From contig CAVNZM010000013.1 of NCBI GenBank assembly GCA_963693365.1, positions 2,170,001 to 2,234,000 on the forward strand: a DNA stretch of 64,000 nt. The letters run 5' to 3'. The stretch is from Amoebidium appalachense (Eukaryota; Ichthyosporea). The position numbers and the translations under genes were made by a program. The notes beneath the pieces are model-generated. The model was not told the DNA's origin. It saw only the letters and a program-made list of their open reading frames with translations, and searched no databases. This document shows, one piece after another, positions 52,582-64,000 of the stretch (positions are counted from its first letter, which is position 1; the number at the start of each line of letters is the position of its first letter).

Positions 52582-55077
52582 CTCTGGCCGCGGTGCCTTG
52601 GTTTGGTGGCGCTGTTTCGTCCTCCTCCCGCGAGTCGCTCCCCTCATTTTGTTTTGGCCCTGGCCCCCCGCAGGCCACGGGCCTTCCAGCTTAGGTAGCC
52701 TGGTTGAGGCCTACTCTCAGGTTTTCTTTCTGTTTGCGGTGCTTCCGCCCGGCCCTTTCATTCTCGTTAATAATGGCCCCGGTAATTTCAATGGAAGCTC
52801 ATCCTATGCCCCGTCAGCCCTTTGCCGCCTCTAATCCTTTCCCCATCCCAACCATTCCTGTCCCTACTCGTCGTGACCCTGCAGCCGCTCCCCTTCGCAG
52901 CCAGCGCCGCCGGCAGCGTTTGTCTCGCCGTGTGTCTGCTGTCATGCTGGCCAACCGCTGTATTTGCTCCCTCAACGAGTTGCGGGCAGGTGGCCCTTTC
53001 CATTTTCTGTCTCGGTCGGTGAACATACAGACACCACCAAGCCTTCTGGACCATTGTCCTGAGGGCAAGCCACGACGCTATACGCGGCGCGGGTGTCTAT
53101 GATGCTCAGCCAGCGAGTAGCCTTTTGGCCGCGCTCCGCTCGCCGTACCCTGTCCTTACAGGTAGTTTGCCCCTTACAGCTGCCTATGCCGCTCTTCCAC
53201 CCCCTGGGGTAGGGGCCACGGTCGACGTGTTGCAGTACGTGTCTCCTGTGCTGCATCCGTTTTGTCTTCGCCCGCTGGTGGTCTTCTCAAGCCTTCCCCA
53301 CCCTCGTTGGCTGCGGAGCTCCGCCGCATTCGTCCGGCACATTCTGTTCCCGATGGGGAATTAGGGCCTTTGCTTCAGCGCCTGCAGGAGTGTGGCATGG
53401 TGCACTACTTCGCGGCCACGGACAAGCCTGTGGCCATCAACGGGCTTTTTGCTTTTCCCAAAGACATGCGTGCTCGTGTGATTTTCGACGGCCGTCGCGG
53501 CAAAATTTGTTATTCGCTCGCAACCACCCTGCGCTTCAAGTGCATCTCCCCAACCCTGCAGATTTCGCTGATCTCCTGCTGGGCCCCGACGAGTGTCTTT
53601 TCTTTGACAAGTCCGACATGGACAACCAGTTCCACCGCCTGCGCGCGCCGCCATGGCTTTGGAAATATTTTGGTCTCCCTCCGGTACTATCCACCGCCGT
53701 CGGCCTGCCTGGCCCTCCCCGGCTTGTGTATCCTGCCCTTAAAACCGTTCCCATGGGCTGGGTGCACTCTGTTCTCGTCGCGCAAGATGTCCACAATCAG
53801 CTAGCGGACGCCGCTGGCATGCCCCGTATTGAGCGCCTTTGCCCTATTGTTCCCTGAGAAATTGGTTCCTCTCTGCATGTGTTGTATGTGGATGATTGTG
53901 GGTGGCTTGGTACTAACCCCCGTGCCTCCGGGACCCAGCAGCAAGATTATCATCGCGTCACCGGTCCGGCGGGTTTGCCTGCCAACCCACCAAAGATGTT
54001 GTTGCCGGTTCCTCCAAGGCCATGGGCTTTGGAAATGCTCCACTATGGATTGGTGCGCCCGGCCCCGGCTTCTCTAGCCCGCCTTCTGGTGGAGACTCGT
54101 GCTGTGCTCCGTCGTAGCACCGTCAGCAAGCTTCAACTGCAGCAGCTACTTGGCCGGTGGGTGTGGGTTTTGTTGTTGCAGCGGTCAGCCCTCTCCGTTC
54201 TTGATGCCGCCTACCAGCTGAGTGCCCGTCTTGGTCCCAGGGCGCTCCCCATTCCGCCTGCGGTCGCTTGGGAGCTCGACACTCTATGTGCCCTCGTCCC
54301 TCTTGTGCGCTGCGACCTGCACTCAGCCTTTGCACCCACCATGCTCTGCTCGGACGCCTCCAAGGTGGGGTGGTGCTGTGGTTTCCCGTGTGTTGCCGTC
54401 TGGTCTTCTCCAGGATATCCTGCCCTTCTGCAACCGTCGTGGCAACTACACCACCCTGGCTTCCACACCAGACACCCAGCCCTGTTTCTCTGCCCCCCCT
54501 GCTTCTGTTTTGGCTGGCCTTAATGCGGGCCCGTTAGAGCACCACCATCAGCCGCCGTTGGCGTCTGATCATCTTCTCCAGGATGTCCTGCCCTTCTGCA
54601 ACCGTCGTGGTCACTGCAATTTCTGCAACCTTCTACACCACCCTGGCTTCCACACCAGACACCCAGTCCTGTGTCCCTGCCCCCCCCGCCTCTGTTTTGG
54701 CTGCCCTTAATGCGGGCCGGGACGGTGGAGCACCACCATCAGCCACCGTTGGCGCTACGACCACCACATCAACATTCTGAAAGGAGTCTGCTGCTTGGCT
54801 TGCGCCGCTTGGGTCGTTCCTGCTCAGCCCGCAGCCGCCGCTACTTGTGAGGTCTGGACTCTACTGCACTCCCGGTTGCTGTAGCCAAGGGCGCTCGGCC
54901 TCCCACCGCCTGAATCGTGTCTGCCGCCAAGTGGCTGCTTATTCGCTGGCCCTGATATCCGTCTCTATTGGCTCTGGCTTCCTTCCGCCAGCAACCCTGC
55001 CGATGGTCCGTCCCGCGTATTTTGAGTTGAATTTTGATATTGTAGTTTTGTGGGCATTTTAATTTTGCACCTTTAAT
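52582..55077 (+). mobile_element. SDR-3: diverged YR-type retrotransposon, decayed
   Basis: Contains a gag C-terminal remnant (to 52692), a gap, and an RT/RNase H region (52773-55024). It then ends in an AT-rich stretch at a (CA)n tract. No recombinase and no B repeats were found for it. Gene order and protein similarity place it with SDR-1. The fragment at 44262-45583 belongs to the same lineage. Confidence 0.7.
52773..55024 (+). pseudogene. RT/RNase H of SDR-3, multiple frameshifts
   Basis: Starts MAPVISMEAHPMPRQPF, with a basic stretch (SQRRRQRLSRR) and NELRAGGPFHF like SDR-1. It then changes frame several times (near 53020, 53260, 53515, 53700, 53850, 54370 and 54530). Recognisable motifs: VIFDGRRGK, KSDMDNQFHRLRAP, MGWVHSVLVAQDVHNQLAD and LYVDDCGWLG. 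RNase H CSDAS is followed by a partial internal duplication (LLQDVLPFCNRRG occurs near 54410 and 54580). It ends near SRVF. Not functional. Confidence 0.8.
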
Positions 55078-55098
55078 GTACACACACACACACACCCA

Positions 55099-55146
<48 letters not shown>

Positions 55147-55162
55147 CACCTAAACCTCCACA

Positions 55163-55205
<43 letters not shown>

Positions 55206-55221
55206 ACCTACACCTACACCT

Positions 55222-55274
<53 letters not shown>

Positions 55275-55303
55275 AACCACCCACACATCATACACAAACA
55301 CAC

Positions 55304-55349
<46 letters not shown>

Positions 55350-55390
55350 ACACACGCACACACACAGACACACACACACACACACACACG
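55078..55390 (+). repeat. (CA)n microsatellite with CCTA/CCTAAACC interruptions
   Basis: Long (CA)n broken by CACCTACACCTAAACCTCC-type segments, at the boundary between SDR-3 and the next SDR-1 element. The interruptions are not a telomere repeat array. Confidence 0.9.
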
Positions 55391-55723
55391 TGTGCGCGTC
55401 TAGTAGCTTCGAATTTTGGGTATGTTTAGAATTTAAATTGTAAACTTGTTTTCTTTGCAGCAGAATTAGATAGGTCCGTTGGAGTGAAATTGTATGTTGC
55501 GAGTGTGCTGTAAAATGCGTAATAGTAACATGTTGTAGGCCTTTGTGTTTGGTGTGTGTGCAAAGTTTCAGGCTGCTAGCATTTTAATTTAGGGAGCTGT
55601 AGTTGTTTTTATGTTCTGTGGGATATGCCATATGGATATATTGATGAGTGTGAGATATATCTAGTCCGAAATGGGCGGCAATTGATTTGGTCTTTGTGAT
55701 CTAGGGGTTTTAGCCACTTGTGA

Positions 55724-56101
55724 TGGTTCGTTTTTAAACGGGTTTTCTTTGAGGAACGGCCGCAGCCACGACGACGAAGTGACATGTGGAATTCGAACTG
55801 CCAGCTACTTTGCATTCCGATTGGTTAGTCTCTAGGTATGGCTTAGCCAATCAGTTCTCTTGTACGTAAATGTAAGTGCAATGATTGGTCCTGTTTAAGT
55901 GTAGCCATACATGGTCTTTACATTCCCCTGTAGCCAATCGGATGTTGTGAGCCATATCCTGCGTGTATATAAACCGCTAGCCCGCAGATTCGTAGGCCTC
56001 TCAGTCGCTGGCACTGCTCCTGAGCAGAATGTGTCCTTAGTCTAGCAAGTTGGTGCCTCCTGAGGCCCGTAAACGGTTGTTTTCTCTAGTTAAGTATTTT
56101 G
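55724..56101 (+). mobile_element. SDR-2 A' fragment inside A1 of SDR-1 copy 6
   Basis: Starts TGGTTCGTTTTTAAACG and stops at TTAAGTATTTTGT, so only A' remains, without body or B'. It interrupts A between CCACTTGTGA and the ATTTCATTGG part. The promoter motifs are kept. Confidence 0.8.
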
Positions 56102-56523
56102 TAAAAAAATTTCATTGGCAAAAATTCCATTTTGGTAGATTTCATGGATTTGATAGGTTTTAAGTCCTTTCTTCATATTTCCATAGGCAAAAATGTGGGC
56201 CGCGCTATATAATGAGGTTGGGCGGCCCCAGGGAGGTCAGTTGCGGCGCTACTAAGCGCGTTTAGGTCTCTTTAGGCCCACTTTTTTAGCTACGTTTTTG
56301 CAACTCTAGTCCCTGTTTTTCGCGCTGTTGTTCGTTTTTGCACTAGTTTGTTTTGCCCAGAAGCGCGCGCTTAGCTTCGGCAGCATCTGGTAAGAGTTTT
56401 GCGGGCGCGCTATTGCGTTTTCGCTGGTTTTCGGACGTTTTTTGCGGTGTCGTTTTTTCCGCATTTTTGCATTTTCCAGTCTTCGTTTTCAAGTTTTCGT
56501 GCTCTAGTCTGGTTTGTTAGCAT

Positions 56524-57585
56524 TGCAACGGCCCCTTTTCCTGCTCTGGTCGCCAAGGGGCCCGCTCTCCTCGAAAAGCTTTTGGACATCTCTACCGATG
56601 TGGACGACGCAAGTCTCAAAAGTCTCGCCGTTTTGCAGTCCAACGCCCTCCCCTGGAACAGCCTGCCAGCAGAAACCGTCAACAGTGTGGTTTCAGCCCA
56701 CAAGGCGCGCTCGGTGGCTTTTGATGACCCTGAGATGGTCGGTTGGAAAGTCACCGACCAGCTGCACTTGCTCTGTCGCACTCCTCGCAGCGGCCGTGCC
56801 TCCCCCCCACCTGGGTCGCCCTCTCCCCAGCGGCGTTCTGACGGTGTAGACGTCCAAGAGCAGCTGCAGGCGCTCTCTGCCCAAGTGCAAGCCCTCTCTG
56901 TTGCCCAGTCTGGTCGCCCCAAGAAGCCCTCTGCCGGGGCCTACTGAGCATGCTGTCTGCGCGGGCAAAGGGCAAGGAGCCTGTCTATGTGTACGACACT
57001 GGCAGTGAAGACACCCCATCGTCGAGTGAGGATTTTTCTTCCAGCAGCAGTGGCTACGGTCGTTCCTCTTGCAGCCGTCGTTCCTCTGGCTGTTCAAACC
57101 AACCCCAGCCGTTATCTGCTCTCCAGCCGCGCCAAAGTCAACCTGCGCGTCAAAGAACGTCTGGCCCCTTCCTACCTCAAGAGCACCTTGGCTGACCAGG
57201 CCTTGGTCACTGCGGCTGCCCACGCGGCGGATTGGGTCAGCTACCGCAACAAACGGAAGGCTCTGACGCTTGCCCGTATGCTGGATCTGCTGCTGGCTGC
57301 CGACCCTAAGGGCTGGCCCGCAAGGAGTCACCTGCTGTGGAAGTTGGTGTGCGCCGTGTGCTGGCTGTGCAGACTGCTGATCAGTCCAACAGGGACTGGG
57401 CTGTTGCAGAGCAGTTTGAGGAGCTCCCTGCGCGCAGCCTGCCCCTGCCCCCTGCCTTGGCCACCCGGGCTGTTTGTCAAGCCAAGACCCTCGCCGAAGT
57501 CACCTGGGCTCGGCGCAGGCCCGGCAGTGGCCCATCCGGTGCCGGTCGTTCGACCCCTCCGGGGGCCGGTGGCCACAGGGCCTAA
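56524..57585 (+). pseudogene. gag of SDR-1 copy 6, start codon lost and frameshifted
   Basis: The position of the conserved ATG reads ACG (IATAPFPALVAKG). Frame changes fall near 56937 (GGGGCCTACTG for GGCGGCCTGCTG), near 57095 and near 57300. The Ser-rich region and KERLAPSYLKSTLADQA are recognisable. Confidence 0.82.
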
Positions 57586-57662
57586 ACGGCCCTTTGGGGG
57601 TTCGGCACGCGGTTCTGTATAAACTTTTCTTGTGGTTTCCTGCCACATGCCCTTGATTAAAT

Positions 57663-59428
57663 ATGCCCCCTAATTTTTCTAAGGATTCCACAGCTATGCC
57701 ACGTCATGTCTTTGCCGTCTCTGATTTGTTTCCTGTTCCGGCCATTCCTGTGCCGGACCGTTCTGGACAAGACCGTCTATGGAGTCAACGCCGTCGGCAA
57801 CGTCTGTCTCACCGCCTGAAGGGGGTTACCTTGGCTAACCGTTGTCTTGGTGCCCTCAACGAGCTGTGGGCAGGCGACCCTTGCCCATTCCCGACCCGGT
57901 TGGTGAACAGTCACCACCATGCCCTGTGGACCTTTGTCCTTAGGGCCAGCTACGATGCTATACGCGCGGGTGTCTTCGACGCTCAGCCTGCGAGTAGTGT
58001 CTTGGCTGCGTTCCCTGCGGCCTACCCTGTATTCACAGGATGGCTACCTCTCGCGGCTGCAAATGCCGCTTTGCCATCCCCTGGGGTTGGAGCCACAGTG
58101 GAAATGTAGCAGTTTTTGTCTCCTACACTGCAGCCGTTTTTGGCCAACTGCGACGGCGGCCTTCTCAAGCCTGTTCCGCCGACACCTGCAGAGCTGCGCT
58201 GCATCCGACCGGCGCATCACGTTCCCAGTGGGGAATACGGTCCCCTGCTACTTCGCCTTCAAGACTGCGGCATGGTGCACTATTTCGAGGCGAAGGAAAA
58301 ACCACTGGCCATCAATGGGCTGTTTGGGGTCCCCAAAGACACCAGAGCCCGCGTCATTTTTGACGGCCGCCGTGGCAACCTGTTCTTTGCCCGTGATCAT
58401 CCTGCCCTCAAGGTGCACCTGCCCAACCCTGCCGATTTTGCCAATCTGTTGCTGGGACCTGAGAATTGCCTCTATTTTGGCAAGTCGGACATGGACAACC
58501 AGTTCCATCGTCTTCTTGCCCCCGAGTGGCTGAGGCGGTACTTCGGATTGCCGCCTGTGTCTTCGAGGCTGTTGGCCTTTCTGGGCCCGACCGGCTTGTG
58601 TACCCGGCCCTCAAGACCCAGCCCATGGGCTGGGTGCATTCTGTGCTTGTGGCTCAAGACGTCCATGGGCAGTTGGCTGACCGAGGCGGCATGCCCCGCA
58701 TTGAGCACCTCTGGGCAATAGTGCCGCGGCCTGTGGAGGCCACGCAGCATGCCCTGTATGTGGACGACTGTGGCTGGGTCGGCACAGATGCCACCGCCAT
58801 CAATCGTCAGCGTGAATCGTATCATGGCGTAACCGGCACGGCTGGTCTTCCCCCAGGCCATGTTGCGTCATGGTGTCGTCATACAGCTCCGTTTGCAGCG
58901 GTTGCTTGGTGGTTGGGTGTGGGCGGCATTGCTGCAGCGGCCGCTTTTGTCGGTTCTGAGTGCCGTCTACAGTTTTGTGGAGCAGCTAGGGGAACATCCC
59001 CTTCCACCGCCCGTTGTGTGGGAGCTTCAGGCTATGTGTGCTTTGGCCCCGTTGATGCGTTGTGATTTGCGTTCTGGGTTTGCTAGCACCATGTTCTGCA
59101 CTGAGACTTCCTTGTTGGGTGGTGCAGTGGTGTCTCAGGTGCTTCCAGCAGCGCTTCTCCGCCAAGTGCTGCCTCACTGCAACCGGCGTGGCCACTACAG
59201 CCAGCTGTCTGGTCCCGTGCACGAGCCAAGCCCGTCCGCCCCCCCGACACCTATCCTGGCAGCTGTTGGTGTCAGTCATCGTTGGCGCCACTCCGACCAC
59301 ATCTACATTCTGGAGGGAGAAGCCTTGCTCCTGGGGCTTCGTCCATTAGGTCGGTCTACGGCTGCCCGGGGCTCCCGCTACCTTTGGGGCCTTGATTCGA
59401 CAGCGCTGCTTGGGGTTGCAGAACGCCT
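57663..59428 (+). pseudogene. RT/RNase H of SDR-1 copy 6, stop and deletions
   Basis: Starts MPPNFSKDSTAMPRHV. A stop replaces Leu at about 58108 (GTAGCAG for GTTGCAG). KSDMDNQF and YVDD are present. A frame change falls near 58560, a deletion near 58855 removes part of the connection domain, smaller deletions lie near 58990 and 59270, and the end of RNase H (including NPADGPS) is deleted at about 59428. Confidence 0.82.
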
Positions 59429-59433
59429 TAACC

Positions 59434-60112
59434 GTGTATGCCGCCCAACGGAGCCTGCAGGGCTGGAACCGGCTTGTTCCAGCAAAGACCACGCCCCCGC
59501 TTCCGTTTTCATTGGTCCTCGTCATTGGCCATCATTTGTATTCCAATATTGGCCCCTTGTTTGGTATTGCTGTTTTGCTCGGATTTGAGTGTTTTGTTCG
59601 TGTCAGTGAGCTGCTTATGCTCACCCGTGCGGATCTTATTTTGCCCGACAACCCCGTTCCCCACGACATGCCACCCGGTACAGGCGGCATCCGCCTGGCC
59701 GACACCAAGACCGGTCCAAATCAGTTTGTCCCCATCACCGATCCGTCCCTGTTGGCCATCCTGTCTTTCTGGTTCCGTGGTGCCCCCCCCTTCTGCGCGG
59801 CTGTTTCCTTTCTCGTATGATGTTCTGCGTGCCAAGTTCCAAGCGGCATGTGACTCCCTCGGCCTCAACGAGTATGGGTTCCATCTTCACAGTCTTCGCC
59901 ATGGTGGTGCCTCGAGAGACTACGTCAGGGGTGTTTCGGTAGAGACGATTGCTCTGCGTGGTCGGTGGAGATCGCATGCCTCCCTCCGCCGGTATGTGCA
60001 GGCCGGCCAGTCTCTTGTTCTTTCTATTCTGGTACCTACGTCGCTCCTTGCTTGGGCTGCAGCGCTGCGTCAGTCACCCACGGCATGGTTCGTTCCTTCC
60101 CGTGCCAGATAG
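59434..60112 (+). pseudogene. Tyrosine recombinase of SDR-1 copy 6, N-terminally deleted and frameshifted
   Basis: Begins at AAQRSLQGWNRLVPAK, having lost the first ~115 residues. FVRVSELL (Arg motif) is present. A C run at 59773-59780 has one base more than the intact copy and shifts the frame before HSLRHGG, RGRWRS and LRRYVQ. It ends with TAG at 60110-60112 just before B1. Confidence 0.82.
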
Positions 60113-60479
60113 GGAGTGGTGGAGCACACCTGTGCCTGCTTGTGAGATTGATCCACAGGCACCGGCTCATGTATCCCCTTGCTGGGGCTGGCAAAGACGA
60201 CGTTGGCATAAGAATATTAGTTTGTAAACGTGTTTTCTTTGCAGGAGAATTTTAGATAGCCCCGTTGGAGTGAAAGTGTGTGTTGCGAGTGTGCTGTAAA
60301 CTTCGTAGTACTAGCATGTTGTAGGCCTTGGTGTGTTTGATGTGTGTGCAAAGTTTCAGGCTGCTAGCATTTTTTTTTAGGGATTTGTAGCTGCTTTTAT
60401 CTTCTGTGGGATATGCCATCTGGATATATTGATGAGTTTGAGTTATATCTAGTCCGAAATGGGCGGTAATTGATTTTCT

Positions 60480-61167
60480 TATGCCCACGTCGTCTTTACC
60501 AGCCCCAGCAAGGGGATACATGAGCCGGTGCCTGTGGATCAATCTCACAAGCAGGCACAGGTGTGCTCCACAGGAGCAATGAAAAGAATGACAAATGTCA
60601 TACAGAAACATGCTCAAAAAACGTAGCTTAGTGCCTAAATAGGCAAAGGGTGTGGTGGGGGGGCAAAAACTTAGCTAAACAATTGGGCCTAAAGAGACCT
60701 AAACGCGCTCAGTAACGACGCAACTGACCTCCCTGGGGCCGCGCAAGCTCATTATATAGCGCGGCCCACATTGTTGCCTATGGAAATATGAAGAAATGAC
60801 TTAGAACCTATCAAATCCACGAAATCTACCAAAATGGAATTTTTGCTGCACATCAACAAATGAAAATATTTCACAAGTGGCTAAAACCCCTAGATCACAA
60901 AGACCAAATCGATTGCCGCCCATTTCGGACTACATATAACTCAAACTCATCAATATATCCATATGGCATATCCCACAGAACATAAAAACAGCTACAGCTC
61001 CCTAAATAAAAATGCTAGCAGCCTGAAACTTTGCACACACATCAAACACACCATGGCCTACAACATTATACTACCACGAAGTTTACAGCACACTCGCAAC
61101 ACACAATTTCACTCTAACGGGGCTATCTAATTCTCCTGCAAAGAAAACACGTTTACAAACTTAATAT
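60480..61167 (-). mobile_element. SDR-1 solo A-B unit inside A2 of copy 6
   Basis: B2 from TATGCCCACGTCG at 60480, then A to AACTTAATAT at 61167, with no coding part. Preceded by TTTT-CT. On both sides the host A2 continues (AATTGATTT and GGTCTTTGTGATC), with an extra T or so at the left junction. Likely an A1/A2 recombination product that was itself inserted, or that formed in place. Confidence 0.8.
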
Positions 61168-61593
61168 GGTCTTTGTGATCTAGGGGTTTTGGCCACTTGT
61201 GAAATATTTTCATTTGTTGATGTGCCGCAAAAATTCCATTTTGGTAGATTTCATGGATTTGATAGGTTCTAAGTCATTTCTTCATATTTCCATAGGCAAA
61301 AATGTGGGCCGCGCTATATAATGAGCTTGCGCGGCCCCAGGGAGGTCAGTTGCGTCGCTACTGAGCGCGTTTAGGTCTCTTTAGGCCCAATTGTTTAGCT
61401 AAGTTTTTGCCCCCCCACCACACCCTTTGCCTATTTAGGCACTAGGCTACGTTTTTTGAGCATGTTTCTGTATGACATTTGTCATTCTTTTCATTGCTCC
61501 TGTGGAGCACACCTGTGCCTGCTTGTGAGATTGATTCACAGGCACCGGCTCATGTATCCCCTTGCTGGGGCTGGTAAAGACGACGTTGGCATA

Positions 61594-61989
61594 AGAATTA
61601 ATATTAAACTGAAAGAGAACACCGCACAGCGCAGTTCCACAAACATGAATGGTCTTGATAATGGATCCAACATGAAAAGAACCACAGGTTGGACCACCTA
61701 CTATCTGCAGCAGATGGGGCACCGGCTATACAACTGCACTGCCAGTGGAGCCGGGATAACAGTCCACGAAAATGTACGCACAAAAGTACTCCGAAGGGGA
61801 AGACGTTACAGAAGACGACTTGCCTTTTGGAATCAAACCTTCAGAGGAATACAGTCATAGATGTACTTCTCGCCAGAGTAACTAACTCACCGCACATTTA
61901 CATTTGCAGTACATGTAAGCAGTTACCAGCATGCATTTACATATAATATATATATTCTTTTGCGAGCCTTTCTGGGTTGACTACACATG
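61594..61989. other. Right border of the retrotransposon cluster
   Basis: Non-repetitive DNA. A short open stretch to TAG at 61858-61860 encodes a basic tail (KVLRRGRRYRRRLAFW) but is open mainly because it starts in B2. No homology recognised. It does not obviously continue the pogo-like ORF cut at 18996. Confidence 0.4.
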
Positions 61990-62405
61990 TCCACAGACAG
62001 AGTAAAGGTGTTCCGAGCTCAACACCTATGACACTAGAGGACACGGGTCACCACAGACGGTGGCTTTAAAATAGATATCCATAAAGTCTATTGGAGATAT
62101 ACATCATGATGGCAACCTGAATGGCACGCTGAAAGTATGGTCACGTGTTACGGTGACACACTCCCTCTTCCCCTTCTCATTGGCATTTCTCCCGAGATCT
62201 AGCCAGACACTTTCAATTTGCATGTACAAATACTTCTGCCAATTCCTTCAGTTACACACATTTCGAGTAAAGGTGTGTCGAGACGTCACACTTAGGACAG
62301 GGCTCGCAAAAACGGATCGTCAAAAAAAAAAAATAACCATAAAGTATATGGAGATATATATGCGGCAATCGAAATGCCCCGCTATAAGTGTGGTCACGTG
62401 TTAGA
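61990..62405 (+). repeat. Degenerate tandem duplication, about 270-bp period
   Basis: GAGTAAAGGTGTTCCGAG, CCATAAAGTCTATTGGAG and TATGGTCACGTGTTACG in the first copy correspond to GAGTAAAGGTGTGTCGAG, CCATAAAGTATATGGAG and TGTGGTCACGTGTTAG in the second. The copies are well diverged. No coding content. Confidence 0.6.
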
Positions 62406-62435
62406 CTCAACCTCTTTCCCTCTCTCCTCTCTCTC

Positions 62436-62474
<39 letters not shown>

Positions 62475-62497
62475 TCCCCCCCCCCCCCCCCCCTCCC
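62406..62497 (+). repeat. (CT)n and poly-C tract
   Basis: TCTCTCCTCTCTC-type sequence, then (CT)n to about 62473, then a C run to about 62493. Confidence 0.9.
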
Positions 62498-64000
62498 GCG
62501 GATGACAGACATCTTGTGCTGAGCCGAAGATCCCGAGACAAGAACAATGCCTTTGATTCCCAAAACCTACTTGCGAGGCAATGTTCAGGCCTCTGATTGG
62601 TTACGCATTAGCTTAGCCTAATACTTGTTGATATCTCAAGGCACATTTCCAATATGCTCAGATTGCAAATAGCAATTACTTCATAGAGTCTCAAATAGGT
62701 CTAATTTAGATCTCGTTAATTCATTCATGTGAATATTCTAAGTCGTTCTGCTCCCGAAGATTCAGGACGCCATGACCTGAGGTGATTTAGCGAACATATA
62801 TGAATACAATGTATAGTTTAACTTCAAGGCTTCATAAATACCTAACCTGTAACTGCAACTAGTAGTAGTACCTTTATGCGGCTTATTTATGTTACATACT
62901 ATGCTCTTGGCTGCTGGTTCTTCTAAGTGGTAGATGATATCATGTTATTTTGTGGTCCGAGGCTCACAGGTACTACTGAGAAAGGTGTGCACTTGAGCTC
63001 AGTAGCTCAGTAAGCAGGTCAGTCAGCACCGCCGCCCGGCCAGCTCTCAACACATCAAAAAGCCCTGCCAGCTAAGCTATCTACAAGTGCCGTCTACATC
63101 AAGTTGCCACCTCAACACTTCAAGTAGACGTAAGGGTTGCATCTACAGCTTGGCAAGACCAAGGCTACACCTGCTACATGACTGACTGCTGCTGCTGCTG
63201 CTGCTGCTGCTACAATATACTCTTTACACTATCTAGATCTGCATTTAAGGAGACTTCAAAGTTGCGGGATGGGTTTTCCCTTAAAAATGGGGGGATAAAA
63301 TAAATGATCAGATCGTTCAAATTCAAGCCTGTTGGTCGACTTAAATTTGCGGATTTGGTCCTTATCTCCGACTATCAAATTTTCAACGCTATTTTCTCAG
63401 ACAATGAGCTCGGCACATACCTGGCCCGGGGGAGAAAATGAAATTCTACTAATAAAAACTAGGGGCCCCTAATTCTTTATTTTGGAAAGGCGGTGTCATT
63501 TTGAAAAAATTGGTACCCTCTGAAGTGCAGTCTGGTAGAGCGAGATTTTTCCATGAGATGCCACCTGTCCAACTTAACTAATTACCCCTGACTTTGTAAT
63601 TGATTTTTGAAACCTTCCACGATATGTGCGCTAAATCTTCAACAATCGACAATGGGTTTATGTTGGGAGTTGAACTCTCGGGCCTACCCTAGTAGGCTTC
63701 CGGTCTCGATTGACCAGCTGGATCAATTTTGGAACTTGGTTGATCTTGATCTGATGGCACCCCCAATATTAAGCGAAAATCAATCCCCATGTTACCTAAA
63801 CATGTGGTTTACGGTACAGACTTTCACAAAGCACCGAGACCAGTATTAATGTAGCATACTAGTTTAGCTATATAAATTTATAAACAATAATATTCACTCT
63901 CTCATAATGTCGTGTCATGTATATTATAATCATCGGAACAGGCCAGAACAAATGCCGGTATTGTCCAACCATGTGCAGAACCTTTATTTAACATGTACCT
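62498..64000. other. Spacer with a (CTG)n repeat, no gene recognised
   Basis: AT-rich unique sequence. A GCTGCTGCTGCTGCTGCTGC trinucleotide repeat lies at about 63188-63211. An 80-codon open frame at 63607-63849 has no recognised similarity and is treated as chance. Confidence 0.4.

Larger units (their letters stand above)
55430..61593 (+). mobile_element. SDR-1 copy 6: full-length but decayed, with two nested insertions
   Basis: A1 (55430-56301, split by an SDR-2 fragment at 55724-56101), leader, gag, RT/RNase H, YR, B1 (60118-60210), AG spacer, A2 (60213-61410, split by a solo SDR-1 unit at 60480-61167), B2 (61411-61593). It has many frameshifts, stops and deletions. The right end GGCATA-AG precedes non-repetitive DNA, the border of the cluster. 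Confidence 0.85.

Noticed and set aside
55078-55390. Interstitial telomere repeats (CCTAAACC)
   Set aside because: Only isolated occurrences inside a (CA)n tract, not an array.
63607-63849. 80-codon ORF near the right end
   Set aside because: No motif, no homology recognised, AT-rich context and length compatible with chance.

Overview
The window reads as nuclear DNA of a eukaryote. Splice donors are mostly GTGCGT/GTGGGT, acceptors are CTGCAG-like, the few host exons are rich in CTG/GTG/GGC codons, and introns carry long microsatellites. With split-direct-repeat tyrosine-recombinase (YR) retrotransposons of the type known from Volvox (Kangaroo), this points to a green alga; that is inference. 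The only clear conserved host gene is a RAB5IF/OPTI homologue (3332-5975, four exons). A two-exon glutamine-rich coiled-coil gene fragment lies on the minus strand at 996-1456.

Layout. 1-7.5 kb: host genes and spacer. 7.5-12.3 kb: an unrecognised repeat (Rep-X), long CA/GT/poly-C tracts, a ~183-bp minisatellite and a ~190-bp tandem repeat. 12.3-18.0 kb: a broken, intron-rich Plavaka-like DNA transposase gene; its first intron holds a minus-strand PLD-like ORF and a tRNA-like sequence. 18.6-19.0 kb: the N-terminal part of a pogo/psq-like helix-turn-helix transposase, cut off by a retrotransposon. 19.0-61.6 kb: nested YR retrotransposons. 61.6-64 kb: spacer with simple repeats.

Three related YR lineages make up the cluster. 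SDR-1 is a split-direct-repeat element, A1 - gag - RT/RNase H - YR - B1 - A2 - B2. The copy at 32547-38168 (minus) is complete, with intact RT/RNase H and YR and one gag frameshift; the copy at 39906-44261 (minus) has intact gag and RT/RNase H but a truncated YR. Other SDR-1 copies are decayed, internally deleted, inverted or reduced to A-B units. SDR-2 is seen only as ~1.4-kb non-autonomous elements with the same arrangement (A1'-body-B1'-A2'-B2') and as a solo A'-B' unit; its A' carries CCAAT and TATA promoter motifs and its body keeps a 153-codon ORF. SDR-3 is a diverged, decayed RT/RNase H lineage.

SDR-1 and SDR-2 have similar ends: a GTTTnTAAACG motif on the A side and a CCCCAGCAAGGGG hairpin on the B side. 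The internal B1/A2 junction has the sequence expected at the junction of a circular intermediate, with a 2-nt spacer (CT in SDR-1, AA in SDR-2). Several nested insertions are precise to 2 nt, as expected for YR-mediated integration of circles. SDR-1 enzymes may mobilise SDR-2 in trans; this is inference.
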